Shown here in pieces: positions 8,825-17,731 of a stretch of DNA of 64,000 nucleotides; the stretch's first letter is position 1; the number at the start of each line of letters is the position of its first letter. Position numbers and translations under genes: made by a program. The notes under the pieces are model-generated. The model saw nothing but the letters and a program-made list of their open reading frames with translations. It was not told the origin of the DNA and made no database searches. Source of the DNA: Chitinophaga sancti (GTDB lineage Bacteria > Bacteroidota > Bacteroidia > Chitinophagales > Chitinophagaceae); contig NZ_CP139247.1 of the NCBI RefSeq assembly GCF_034087045.1, forward strand, positions 5,296,001 through 5,360,000, given 5' to 3'.

Positions 8825-10341
8825 TATTTTTTCCATTTTACTTCGTAAAGATCTTTTCGTATATCCTTTTTGGTTTGCACGCTTCCAAAAGCATGCAATT
8901 CCTTTAATAATACCAGGTCCACATCGGCAATCACTACCATTTCTGTATTGGTGGTCGCATCTGCTTTTACCCCTGTTACAGGAAATGCAAAGTCGGAAGG
9001 GGTCAATACCGCACTCTGTGCATATTGCAGATCCATGTTATTCACCTTGGGCAGATTACCTACACAACCCGCTATGGCTACATAGCATTCATTCTCGATG
9101 GCACGTGCCTGTGCACAGAATCGTACCCTGTTGAAAGCATGCTGCGTATCTGTGAGAAAAGGCACAAACAGGATCTGCATACCCTCTTCTGCCAGTATGC
9201 GGGATGGTTCAGGGAATTCCACATCATAACAGATCTGTATCCCGATCTTTCCACAATCAGTATCAAAAGTTTTCAGTTCATTACCCCCTTTGATACCCCA
9301 TGCATACACTTCGCTCGGTGTAGGATGAATTTTGATATAATGATCATAGGTACCATCCCTGCGACAGAGATAAGAAATATTATACAGTGCATCTTCAATC
9401 AGGATCGGCATACTGCCTGTAATAATATTCACATTGTACGCCACTGCCTTACCTACAAACCAGTTCCTGATCTCCTCTGTATATTTCGCTACCCCCCTGA
9501 TGGCCTGCGCAGAATCCATCTGGCTAAATTCTGCCATCAATGGGGCGTTGAACAATTCAGGGAAAACCACAAAGTCAGACCCATAATCGCTCACGGCATC
9601 AATGAAATATTCTACCTGTTGCAGGAAACCATCCAGGCTGCCATAGTCCCTCATCTGCCATTGTACTAACCCGATCCGCACAGTAGATTTATTATAACGA
9701 ATGGTATCAATATCCTTTTCATAGTAGATATTATACCATTGCAATAGCGTAGCGAATCCCCTGCTGGCTTCATCATTCGGCAGGTAATTCTTCAATATTT
9801 TCTTTACTAAAAAGTCGTTGGAGAATTGAAAGGTCAGGGTAGGATCATATATTTCTTTATCCTTCACTTTCTCAATATACTCACGGGGAGTGAGCTGATC
9901 CGCATATTTCTCATAATTCGGAATACGGCCACCGGCTACAATACCTCTCAGGTTCAGCCGCTCACAAAGGTTCTTACGGGCGTCATACAAACGTCTGGCC
10001 AGTCGCTTGCCCCTGAAATCAGGATGCACAAACACTTCTATACCATATAAGATATCCCCTTTCGGAGTGTGGGTGCTGAAAGTATAATACCCTGTGATCT
10101 GCTCATAGGTGTGCTCATCCCCAAATTTGCCATAATCCACGATAATGGATAAGGCACAGCCCACTATCTTTTCATTCACGGTGATGGCAATCTGCCCCTC
10201 CGGAAATATCTCAATGAGCCTGCGGAGCGTGGGTTCCCGCCAGTAACTGCCTGCCATATCGGGGTAGGCCCTCAACATAGACTCCTTCAAATCGATATAA
10301 TCCTCTGCGGTCAATTGCCTGATTTCTACAGTTTCTGACAT
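8824..10341 (-). CDS. Bifunctional GNAT acetyltransferase / carbon-nitrogen hydrolase
   Basis: A 505-residue fusion. Residues ~1-160 are a GNAT fold with the acetyl-CoA loop region around VFVHPDFRGKRLARRLYDAR. Residues ~220-505 are a nitrilase-superfamily domain with all three catalytic residues: Glu in FPELFNAP (~261), Lys in IKIHPTPSE (~336) and Cys in IQICYDVEFPE (~370). The acyl substrate is unknown; this fusion is a recognised architecture in Bacteroidota and Proteobacteria. It overlaps the thiamine-binding gene by 1 nt. Confidence 0.9.
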   Translation of the reverse strand: MSETVEIRQLTAEDYIDLKESMLRAYPDMAGSYWREPTLRRLIEIFPEGQIAITVNEKIVGCALSIIVDYGKFGDEHTYEQITGYYTFSTHTPKGDILYGIEVFVHPDFRGKRLARRLYDARKNLCERLNLRGIVAGGRIPNYEKYADQLTPREYIEKVKDKEIYDPTLTFQFSNDFLVKKILKNYLPNDEASRGFATLLQWYNIYYEKDIDTIRYNKSTVRIGLVQWQMRDYGSLDGFLQQVEYFIDAVSDYGSDFVVFPELFNAPLMAEFSQMDSAQAIRGVAKYTEEIRNWFVGKAVAYNVNIITGSMPILIEDALYNISYLCRRDGTYDHYIKIHPTPSEVYAWGIKGGNELKTFDTDCGKIGIQICYDVEFPEPSRILAEEGMQILFVPFLTDTQHAFNRVRFCAQARAIENECYVAIAGCVGNLPKVNNMDLQYAQSAVLTPSDFAFPVTGVKADATTNTEMVVIADVDLVLLKELHAFGSVQTKKDIRKDLYEVKWKK

Positions 10342-10422
10342 GGTCTCTTCGTTTTACAGGCAATTTAAAGTAAAAAGGGCATATCATGACGATACACCCT
10401 TTCTGCTGATTTTCGCATATTC

Positions 10423-10464
10423 CCCCGCCGCTTAGCGGGGTTTCCCTTTAGTATGAGAGGGAAA
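10423..10464. terminator. Two consecutive stem-loops downstream of the minus-strand EPS arm
   Basis: A 6-bp GC stem (10423-10428 with 10435-10440) is immediately followed by a 7-bp stem TTTCCCT/AGGGAAA (10441-10447 with 10458-10464) that ends at the stop codon of the last EPS glycosyltransferase. They probably terminate that operon. Confidence 0.5.
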
Positions 10465-11673
10465 CTATTGATTCAGGAGATCCTGAATATAGATAACCTT
10501 ATTGTTTTGAGTTTGTAAAAAGGCTTTATTTGCCCTGCCGATGTGCAGAAATGCTTTCACCTGTCTGATAAAAAATACTGGCAGGTAAAACAGCGCAGCT
10601 ACGGTTTTGCTATCTGTACTCATCACCGCTACGATGATCAGGAAAGACAATGGGAACAGCACCATCGCAATTAACCAGCCCAGCATCCATACCGGCGAAA
10701 TCCAATAATTCACTACTGCAAAAAAGGCCGCTCCCACTACCTGCAGGAACAATGGCGGTCGCAGTAAATTAAAACCAAAGAATACCAGGTTAAAACTGCC
10801 ACGCTTCAATCCCGTCAGCAACACATCCCAACCGTATTTAAAATATTTAAAGTAAGCATTGATCCACCTGGTACGTTGTGTTTCCAGTGCATCACCGCTA
10901 TCAATCTTCTCATCGTATACCTTCGCTTCTTCTGCATAGGCAAGTTGTGGAATCAGTTTCACAATATCAGCCTGGATCTTCTTATCAAATCCACCCAGGA
11001 AGTTGCGATAGATTACCTGCTTGTACAGGGCTGTGTCGATAGCAATACCCAGTCCCCATATATTGGCAGACAGTCCCATTTCCATGCGCATACGCCTGTC
11101 AATGAAGTTGCTGAAATAGTTACCCGCAGCATCCAGTTGTGCATATACGCTATCGTTGTTCTTCGCCAGCATATTGGTCTGTACTGCCCGGTAACCTTTA
11201 TTGAAATACCTGTTCAATACGTCGAGGTAATCAGGATGCAACAGGTTGTCTGCATCCAGTATAATCATTACATCGTGTGCTGCATCAAAGTGATTGATCG
11301 CATAGTCGATGGAACGGATCTTTGCATTTAAGGGTACTTCCGGCAACAGCACGTTTACCTGTGGATTATCGTTGAATCCAATATTCGCATGTTCGCATCC
11401 ATCCGCTACCACATATACTTTGAAGTGGCGGTAGGTTTGCCTGAGTACGGAATCTACAAGGGGTGGAACCAGTTGCAGATTCTTATGAGCAGTGATGATA
11501 ACTGCAAAAGAATAATCTTTGGCCGGTGCTTCGGAATTCACCATCTTGCTTGCAAAGAGGGAGCCAAATAATTTCTTTATGCCATAAATAAGCAAAAGAA
11601 AGGTCGGCTGAAGCAGGTACGCTGCCAGCAAAAGCTGTATCGCTGCAAAGCAGTAAAAGAGGATGGTCCACAT
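10465..11673 (-). CDS. Glycosyltransferase family 2, membrane-anchored
   Basis: A 402-residue processive-type GT2 enzyme with an N-terminal membrane segment (~4-30), a GT-A domain beginning FAVIITAHKN with the metal/donor motif ILDADN, a QRTRW-like acceptor motif (ETQRTRWINAYF) and two or more C-terminal membrane helices. It would transfer sugars from nucleotide donors at the cytoplasmic face. The frame can be read 31 codons further upstream, but that part overlaps the methyltransferase; the ATG at 11673 sits 1 nt after the methyltransferase stop and begins the hydrophobic anchor, so it is preferred. It is the last gene of the minus-strand arm. Confidence 0.88.
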   Translation of the reverse strand: MWTILFYCFAAIQLLLAAYLLQPTFLLLIYGIKKLFGSLFASKMVNSEAPAKDYSFAVIITAHKNLQLVPPLVDSVLRQTYRHFKVYVVADGCEHANIGFNDNPQVNVLLPEVPLNAKIRSIDYAINHFDAAHDVMIILDADNLLHPDYLDVLNRYFNKGYRAVQTNMLAKNNDSVYAQLDAAGNYFSNFIDRRMRMEMGLSANIWGLGIAIDTALYKQVIYRNFLGGFDKKIQADIVKLIPQLAYAEEAKVYDEKIDSGDALETQRTRWINAYFKYFKYGWDVLLTGLKRGSFNLVFFGFNLLRPPLFLQVVGAAFFAVVNYWISPVWMLGWLIAMVLFPLSFLIIVAVMSTDSKTVAALFYLPVFFIRQVKAFLHIGRANKAFLQTQNNKVIYIQDLLNQ

Positions 11674-11674
11674 A

Positions 11675-12442
11675 TTAATTTGCTTTTTCCCAAACTGAAA
11701 AGAACCCACCTGTAAAGCGGTAGGGCAATGCATCGGCGATCTTACAATCCAGCCACTGTAATGCACGTACTTTTTTAGCTACAAATGAGAATGGGAATAC
11801 ATCCTCAATAAAATTCGCTTTGCCAAAACGTACAATGCGGAAGTGGTTTTGAGTAGACAAATTTTCCAGGTCCGTTTTCTTGAAAAACTGCACATGGTCC
11901 AGGTTGTCCGCTGCTGACTGCACAGTTGTTCCTGTGTAGCCCAGCGCTTTCTTTACACCGACCACCATTCTCCATGGCCAGCTGTTTTTTTCACGCATAG
12001 CTAATACGGGGCGGGTCACAAACAATTCGCGGGGGCCGCTGCCATTGGGCACAGTCACGATAAGTACACCATCCTGTTTCAATGACTGGTACAAAACTTT
12101 CAATAATGAAGAAGGATCCTGCAGGTGTTCCAGTACCTCGCTACAGATGATCGCATCAAATGTATCGCCCTGTGCCACGAGCTTCTCCGCACTGATTACA
12201 TCAAACCACACATTGGGCAATGTATTCAGTGCACGGGCACGGGCAATAGTTTGCTCACTCACATCAATGCCCAGTACATTGAAACCCAGTTTACCCAGGT
12301 GACGGCTGATTACACCGTTGCCACAGCCTACATCCAGCACCCTGGCATCTGCCTTTACCTTCCCTTTCAGTGAGTCACTGATAAAGTCAAGCCGCTTTCT
12401 GTCAGCGATTCTGTCATATTCATATGTAATAGTAGTAGTCAT
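11675..12442 (-). CDS. Class I SAM-dependent methyltransferase
   Basis: A 255-residue enzyme of the UbiG/Methyltransf_11-23 type. Motif I is VLDVGCGNG, the following acidic residue lies in VLGIDVSEQTI, and ICSEVLEHLQDP is the typical post-motif II helix. It probably methylates a sugar or lipid intermediate of the polysaccharide pathway. The ATG at 12442 (MTTTITYEYD) is preferred because the longer frame runs into the upstream glycosyltransferase. Confidence 0.88.
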   Translation of the reverse strand: MTTTITYEYDRIADRKRLDFISDSLKGKVKADARVLDVGCGNGVISRHLGKLGFNVLGIDVSEQTIARARALNTLPNVWFDVISAEKLVAQGDTFDAIICSEVLEHLQDPSSLLKVLYQSLKQDGVLIVTVPNGSGPRELFVTRPVLAMREKNSWPWRMVVGVKKALGYTGTTVQSAADNLDHVQFFKKTDLENLSTQNHFRIVRFGKANFIEDVFPFSFVAKKVRALQWLDCKIADALPYRFTGGFFSVWEKAN

Positions 12443-12455
12443 GATTCGTATCCGG

Positions 12456-13589
12456 TTAATTTTGATGATCAAGCACATCCCTGTACAGGTCTTCTACCTG
12501 GCGGGTCATGCCTTTTGCACAATAATGCTGATTCACAGTTGCAGCAGCTGCTTGCTGTAAAGATGTACGTAAAGGTACATCGGTGTGTAAGGCGCTGATG
12601 GCCGTAGCCAGTGCCGCAGGATCACGGACGGGAACAACCAGCCCGTTTTGCCTGTCGGCTACAATTTCTTTGGAGCCATCTACTGCTGTCACGATCACGG
12701 CCTTTTGCATGGCCATGGCTTCCAGCAGCCCGATAGGCAGACCTTCCCAGAGGGAGGGTAAACAATAAACATCAATTGCCTGTAACAATGCCGGCACGTC
12801 GCCGCGGAATGGCTGAAATACAATATGGCTGGCAATGCCTTGTGCAGCTGCCAGTGAAACCATTTCTTCTTTCATATCTCCTTCCCCAACCACCAGCAGG
12901 GTAATGTCGCGATGTTGCTCCAATACCTTTTTAAAAGCGTAAATAAGGGTTAAAGGGTCTTTTTGAATAGTGATGCGGGCAATGTATCCCACCACCGTAT
13001 TTTGAGCTGGAATGCCCAATTCCTCACGAATGTTGTTTTGTGATGCGGAAGGATTGAACCTGGTCAGGTCGATCCCATTATTGATCACCGTAGACCGGAA
13101 GCCTGAAAAATGCTTCACACCTGTATCCCTGTTGGAAGCAGAGACAGATATATTTGCCTTTGCACCACTGGTCAGCAACCTTTCTGACCATACCCTCATC
13201 TGCTTTTGCAGAAAAGGCTGATCATCGTGAAATGACCAGCCATGAATTGTATACATTAAAGGTCGGCCACTCATGCGGGTGGGAATGTACAGATTGCTGG
13301 CAGCACGGGAACCGTGTGCATGAACGATGTCAATCTGTTCGTCCTGTATAAGCGTTTTGACCCGTTTCCAGCAGGAAGGGTCAAATGCTTTCAGGGAAGG
13401 AATTACATAATGGCGTATACCCATTTCCTGCAAACGTGTGATCATTGGTCCGTCTGTAAAAGACAGTACCACCGGCTCAAAACGTTCTTTGTCCATGGCA
13501 TCCACCAGGCTGAGTACGTGGGATTCACCACCGCCTATCAGTCCCTGGCGGATGGCCTGCAATACCTTTATTTTAGGTGTGTTGTTCAT
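12456..13589 (-). CDS. Glycosyltransferase family 4 (GT-B)
   Basis: A 377-residue GT-B enzyme. The N-terminal loop is GGGESHVLSLVDAM, and HAHGSRAASN matches the acceptor-side motif. The C-terminal donor-binding half carries GEGDMKEEM, PSLWEGLPIGLLEAMAMQKAVI and a VDGSKEIV loop, with the conserved Glu pair of retaining GT4 enzymes. It shares one base with the upstream epimerase stop (TAATG), indicating translational coupling in the EPS operon. Confidence 0.92.
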   Translation of the reverse strand: MNNTPKIKVLQAIRQGLIGGGESHVLSLVDAMDKERFEPVVLSFTDGPMITRLQEMGIRHYVIPSLKAFDPSCWKRVKTLIQDEQIDIVHAHGSRAASNLYIPTRMSGRPLMYTIHGWSFHDDQPFLQKQMRVWSERLLTSGAKANISVSASNRDTGVKHFSGFRSTVINNGIDLTRFNPSASQNNIREELGIPAQNTVVGYIARITIQKDPLTLIYAFKKVLEQHRDITLLVVGEGDMKEEMVSLAAAQGIASHIVFQPFRGDVPALLQAIDVYCLPSLWEGLPIGLLEAMAMQKAVIVTAVDGSKEIVADRQNGLVVPVRDPAALATAISALHTDVPLRTSLQQAAAATVNQHYCAKGMTRQVEDLYRDVLDHQN

Positions 13590-14617
13590 TATGCTGGAAC
13601 GCCTTCGGCCTGAGGTTGTTTCCTTTCCCAGCCCTGAGGCAGTTTTTCGTAAATCTCAATGTTCTCGAATTCCTTGCTCTTACGTGCACCTACTTCTTTG
13701 GCCCATGCTGCCATTCTCTCAATACCTTCCTGTAAGGAAACGCCACTGCCTTCGCCAAATACGCTGTGTGCTTTGGTGTGGTCAGAGTAAGCGTGCATAA
13801 CTTCGTTACGTGCAGCCAGGTATTTGATATCCGGGGTTACACCAAAACAGGCACCTACTACCTTTGCAAGTTCATTGACTGTATAAGGTTTGTCTGCACC
13901 AATATTGAAAACCTGGTTGTAAGCAGCAGGAATGTTTACGCTGTTCGCAATCGGAATAGCTACATCATCGATAAAGCTGAAAGCCCTGGTCTGTTCGCCA
14001 TCACCGAAGATGGTGAGTTGCTGGCCCTGCATGATCTGGTTCATGAAGATGCCGATCACGTTACGGTATTTATCACCGATGTTCTGGTTTTCACCATATA
14101 CGTTGTGCGGACGGAATACCACGTAGTTCAGGCCAAACATTTCGTGTGCTGCTTTCAGATCCAGCTCTACTGCGAACTTAGATACGCCATATGGATCTTC
14201 CGGCATTGGCACCATTTCCTCACGCATAGGCAGCTGACCTGCACCATATACCGCGATAGAAGAGGTAAACACGAAACATTTTACTTTATGCTTGATCGAC
14301 TCATTGATCAGGTTAATGCTACCAATGAGGTTATTGTTATAATTGAAACGGCGGATAAAGTGGCTCAGCCCTTCAGCTGCATATGCGGCCAGGTGGTATA
14401 CATATTGAAAACGGTATTCTTCAAACAGGCTGGTCACCAGCTGATCGTCGGATACAGAACCCTGGACGAATATCGCACCTGCAGGGATATGATCTTCGAA
14501 GCCTCCGCTGAGGTCATCCAGTACAACTACTTCATGTCCCATTGCCAGGCAATGTTTTACGACATGTGAACCGATAAAGCCGGCACCGCCGGTAACGAGT
14601 GATGTTATTTTAGACAT
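13589..14617 (-). CDS. NAD-dependent epimerase/dehydratase (UDP-sugar epimerase-like)
   Basis: A 342-residue extended short-chain dehydrogenase/reductase. The dinucleotide motif GGAGFIGSH is at residues 9-17, VLDDLSGG follows, and the catalytic Tyr/Lys pair is in YGVSKF with TSSIAVYG as the Ser region. FRPHNVYGENQN matches UDP-glucose/GlcNAc 4-epimerase-type enzymes. It would supply an epimerised nucleotide sugar to the neighbouring glycosyltransferases; exact specificity cannot be read. Confidence 0.9.
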   Translation of the reverse strand: MSKITSLVTGGAGFIGSHVVKHCLAMGHEVVVLDDLSGGFEDHIPAGAIFVQGSVSDDQLVTSLFEEYRFQYVYHLAAYAAEGLSHFIRRFNYNNNLIGSINLINESIKHKVKCFVFTSSIAVYGAGQLPMREEMVPMPEDPYGVSKFAVELDLKAAHEMFGLNYVVFRPHNVYGENQNIGDKYRNVIGIFMNQIMQGQQLTIFGDGEQTRAFSFIDDVAIPIANSVNIPAAYNQVFNIGADKPYTVNELAKVVGACFGVTPDIKYLAARNEVMHAYSDHTKAHSVFGEGSGVSLQEGIERMAAWAKEVGARKSKEFENIEIYEKLPQGWERKQPQAEGVPA

Positions 14618-14629
14618 AATTGAGTTTTT

Positions 14630-15541
14630 TTATACAGGTGAATAACTTGATGTAGTGAGGTTCCAGAACGTGCCTTTTACAAATGACCGTAAATGCTTAA
14701 ACTGTCCTTTCATCGTGTAAGTGAGCACCGCCTTGGGGAACGTAAGGAAACTAAAGAAACAGAGGAACGCTGCCAGCTGCAACTTATTTGTATTCCTGCG
14801 CATGTAGAGAATGCGGTTACGTGTATGGTAATACGCTTTGATCGCGCTTTCCTTACCCATGGTGATGGACTCCTTATGAAAGATCAGTCCGTTAGCATTA
14901 TAATAGATCTTGTAGCCGGCGCGCAGAATTCTGGCAGACCAGTCACTTTCTTCATAGTAGATAAAGAATTTGTCAGCAAAGCGGCCTACATTGTCAATCA
15001 CTTCACGCTTTACCATCATGGCAGCGCCATGTGCACACCAGGTAGGGCCCGATACATCGTGCTGACCTTTATCTTCCTCCTTGCTGCCTACAGCCCATGT
15101 ACGACCTGTGAGCAGGTTCATCTTGTTAAAGCCGGCGTATTGGATCACATTGGGGTGAGAGAAAAAACGAATTTTAGGACATACCACGCCAATGGTTCCG
15201 TCTGCATAAAAGGGCTGTAACAGGTGTTCCAGCAAATCGGGAGTGACTTCTGTATCATTATTAACAATGAATAAAAAATCACCCTTCGCCTGCTCAATAC
15301 CGAGGTTGTTACCACCGGTGAAACCCAGGTTTACAGGGCTTAGAATGAGGCGGAGATTCGGATAGTTGCCTGCTTCAATCTGGGCAGTAGGATCAACGCT
15401 GGACCCGTTATCTACGATGATCGTCTCAAAATTGCGGTAGGTTAGCTTTTTTGTAGACTCCAGAAATTCGCAGGTAACAGTTGTCTGGTTGAAATTAAGG
15501 GCAATAATGGACACCAGTGGTGTTTGTTCTTGCAAACTCAT
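14630..15541 (-). CDS. Glycosyltransferase family 2 (rhamnosyltransferase-like)
   Basis: A 303-residue GT-A enzyme. It starts with SIIALNFNQ, carries TIIVDNGSS, FTGGNNLGIEQAKGD, a VNNDTEV donor motif and FIYYEESDWSARILRAGYKIYY, the order typical of WbbL/rhamnosyltransferase-type GT2 proteins. The C-terminal 50 residues include one hydrophobic stretch (LQLAAFLCFFSFLTFP). It is located between the phosphoglycosyl transferase and the epimerase, so likely adds an early sugar to the lipid-linked repeat unit. Confidence 0.9.
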   Translation of the reverse strand: MSLQEQTPLVSIIALNFNQTTVTCEFLESTKKLTYRNFETIIVDNGSSVDPTAQIEAGNYPNLRLILSPVNLGFTGGNNLGIEQAKGDFLFIVNNDTEVTPDLLEHLLQPFYADGTIGVVCPKIRFFSHPNVIQYAGFNKMNLLTGRTWAVGSKEEDKGQHDVSGPTWCAHGAAMMVKREVIDNVGRFADKFFIYYEESDWSARILRAGYKIYYNANGLIFHKESITMGKESAIKAYYHTRNRILYMRRNTNKLQLAAFLCFFSFLTFPKAVLTYTMKGQFKHLRSFVKGTFWNLTTSSYSPV

Positions 15542-15565
15542 AATCGTATTCGGTAATTAATAATT

Positions 15566-16705
15566 TTATACATTATCCTTCTGCCTCAGGGCATTCGGAG
15601 TATTAGCGAGAATCCACATATCGTACAGCACAGAATGTTTTTCAGCATAACTTTTATCCAGGTCGATGCGCTCGCTCACGCTCATATCCTTATTCCCTCT
15701 CTTCTTAATCTGCCACAGACCAGTGATGCCTGCAGGCGCCAGAAAGCGGCCAGCATAGTCGTCTGTAGTGAGTGTAGCGGCTTCGTACAATGGAAGGGGG
15801 CGATTGCCTACGAGTGACATATGGCCCAGCAATACATTCAGCAGCTGGGGAATCTCATCTAAACTGGTGTTGCGCAGGAAGGTACCCAGACGGGTTACAC
15901 GGGGGTCATTACTAATTTTGAAAAACACAGGACCGGTACCGTTTGTATCGTACTGGTTCAGGTGTTTCATCTGGGCAACCTGTTTGTCAGCATCCGCTAC
16001 CATGGTGCGGAACTTGTAAAATTTGAAGATCTGGTAGCGTTTGCCGGCGCGGTGAGACACATAGAAAACAGGCCCTTTGGACTCCAGTTTGATCAGAATA
16101 GCCAGGACAAGAAATACCGGGGATAACAATAAAAGCAGTGTGCCGGCAAATAAAATATCCAGGCCACGCTTGATGGAATAGTTAAGGTAATAGCCAGGCT
16201 TTATTGAAACAGATCTGTCATCTTTTTCAATATTTTGGGCCATCTGGCGGATCTGCTGCGCAGTACGCAGCTTTTCTTCAAATATCGAAGGGGTAACGCC
16301 GGGGGTGAGGATATCATCGATACCTCCTATAGTGCGGAGTTCTTGTTTCAGCGAGGCTGATAATGCTTCAGTATAAATAAACACAGGTACCTTGGCAAGC
16401 CGGGATTCAGTGCGAATAAAATCTCTGAGCTTACGCAAATTGAATTGGGGATTGTTATGTACGTTACATATAATAAATGTAGGTACAATGTCGTAATGGA
16501 GTTGTTCCTTCAGTACATTCACTGACAGCGACAACTCTTTCGCAGTAAAAACATACTCCTCCGTTCTGCCAGTGACACCATCGAAGAATTCATCATTCCC
16601 GATGCAGAGTGTGTACCTGTTCACGTGGCTCGAAGCCATGGTGAGCACTTTGGTACCTGTCTTTTTCCTGGCATTAGGATAGCTCAATGGTAGATTAGAT
16701 ATCAT
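15566..16705 (-). CDS. Phosphoglycosyl transferase (initiating sugar transferase) with N-terminal pseudo-receiver domain
   Basis: 379 residues. The C-terminal ~200 residues are a bacterial sugar transferase (PF02397 type): a hydrophobic membrane segment (ILFAGTLLLLLSPVFLVLAILIKLES), KFRTM, NDPRVTRLGTFLRNTSLDEIPQL, NVLLGHMSLVGNRPLP and GITGLWQ. It would load the first sugar phosphate onto undecaprenyl phosphate. Instead of the usual four N-terminal membrane helices, residues ~28-160 look like a response-regulator fold (YTLCIGND; VPVFIYTEALSASLKQEL; GGIDDILTPGVTPSIF), but the phospho-acceptor position reads CNVHNN and the KP motif is lost, so it is a pseudo-receiver. A genuine receiver protein lies 63 nt upstream. 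Confidence 0.88.
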   Translation of the reverse strand: MISNLPLSYPNARKKTGTKVLTMASSHVNRYTLCIGNDEFFDGVTGRTEEYVFTAKELSLSVNVLKEQLHYDIVPTFIICNVHNNPQFNLRKLRDFIRTESRLAKVPVFIYTEALSASLKQELRTIGGIDDILTPGVTPSIFEEKLRTAQQIRQMAQNIEKDDRSVSIKPGYYLNYSIKRGLDILFAGTLLLLLSPVFLVLAILIKLESKGPVFYVSHRAGKRYQIFKFYKFRTMVADADKQVAQMKHLNQYDTNGTGPVFFKISNDPRVTRLGTFLRNTSLDEIPQLLNVLLGHMSLVGNRPLPLYEAATLTTDDYAGRFLAPAGITGLWQIKKRGNKDMSVSERIDLDKSYAEKHSVLYDMWILANTPNALRQKDNV

Positions 16706-16767
16706 GTGCGTTCGGTTTACTTAAAAAATCTTGTGTAACAATGGTCACTGGGGTGCAACAAAAAAAA

Positions 16768-17154
16768 TCATCCCGCTATACTCACAGACTGTGTTGTGCT
16801 TAAGTGGTTATCTACTATCTCGAGCAACTTAATTGGATCAAATGGTTTGTTAATCACTCTTGCTACATTGGGATACAGGGGAATACTGTCCTTCAGGTCC
16901 ATACCTGTCAGAACGATAACTGGTATATCGCTATATAGTGCATTGCCTGCAAGGTTTTTGGCCAGCTGCCAGCCATCTATATTGGGCATCTGCACATCTG
17001 TGATAATCAGATCCGGAATATTGCCGCTGGATAACCACATTGTTGCAGTCAGTCCGTCTGTCGCAGCATATACTTTGTACTTGTTGCCTAACATCGCTTC
17101 TAACAAAAATCGCATAGGGGCACTGTCATCAACTATTAAAATCTTCTTTTTCAT
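16768..17154 (-). CDS. Single-domain response regulator (CheY-like)
   Basis: A 128-residue stand-alone receiver. All functional residues are present: acidic pair D9-D10, phospho-acceptor D53 in IITDVQMP, T83 and K103 in NKPFDP. There is no output domain, so it must act by protein-protein contact or as part of a phosphorelay. It is the first gene of the minus-strand EPS arm and precedes a transferase carrying a receiver-like domain. No histidine kinase is found in the window. Confidence 0.93.
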   Translation of the reverse strand: MKKKILIVDDSAPMRFLLEAMLGNKYKVYAATDGLTATMWLSSGNIPDLIITDVQMPNIDGWQLAKNLAGNALYSDIPVIVLTGMDLKDSIPLYPNVARVINKPFDPIKLLEIVDNHLSTTQSVSIAG

Positions 17155-17731
17155 TTTTTAACTCCGGTTTAGAACATAAAAGATTGCTCCGTAAACCAAA
17201 TGCGTACACGCTACAACGATCGCTGTTGCAGGATGGGCAAATGGAATCTCTTTGATCTTCCAGGAGGATAAGGTAGAATTATCACTAAATTATCACCACT
17301 TACAGGTTAGTACATATGCCGAATAAAAAAGCATACGCGCAAATACTGCGGTGGTAGTTCATTTCAGGACAAATCGGTTAAAAGTGAATTTCAGAGGAGA
17401 TGGCTATGGTTACGTTTAGCAGATTGCTATAATCAGGGTAAAAATATTTATTATTCCTGAATAGTGCAAATAAAATCTTGAACAATATTTTTTTTCGCAC
17501 TTGAAAGGCAACAATCTGAAGGTTTTTTTCAAAATCTGGCTCAAAAGTATATTAATAATTATTTTTTAATATTTTGAAATTGGTAAATGATTAAGAATTT
17601 CTCGTGAATGATGCGAAAGTGAAAGTAAACGATGCTAAAATTGCGGTTGATGTATCAATATATTGACACACAATAATTTTTCTTCTTTAATTTGGCACCT
17701 TTATAAAGAAAGCATTACCCCGATAAAGCCA
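17155..17731. other. Divergent regulatory gap between the two EPS arms
   Basis: 577 bp without a convincing gene. The right half (about 17,440-17,640) is strongly AT-rich with A/T runs, as expected for promoter DNA. No tRNA, riboswitch or strong hairpin was recognised. It must contain the promoters of both arms; one candidate is listed separately. Confidence 0.6.
17663..17694 (+). promoter_or_regulatory. Candidate promoter for the plus-strand EPS arm
   Basis: TTG (17663-17665), a 21-nt spacer and TTAATTTG (17687-17694; consensus TAnnTTTG, one mismatch). Transcription would start near 17,701, about 30 nt before the ATG at 17732, which argues against the alternative TTG start at 17663. Confidence 0.4.

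Noticed and set aside
11674..11766. 31-residue N-terminal extension of the GT2 enzyme
   Set aside because: It overlaps the methyltransferase coding end and lacks hydrophobic anchor features; ATG 11673 fits operon spacing.
13766..14569. 267-codon plus-strand frame antisense to the epimerase
   Set aside because: Complement of a well-supported gene; composition not protein-like.
17663..17731. TTG start for the GT2 gene at 17663
   Set aside because: The TTG can be the -33 box of a promoter candidate, and the next ATG directly precedes the membrane helix.
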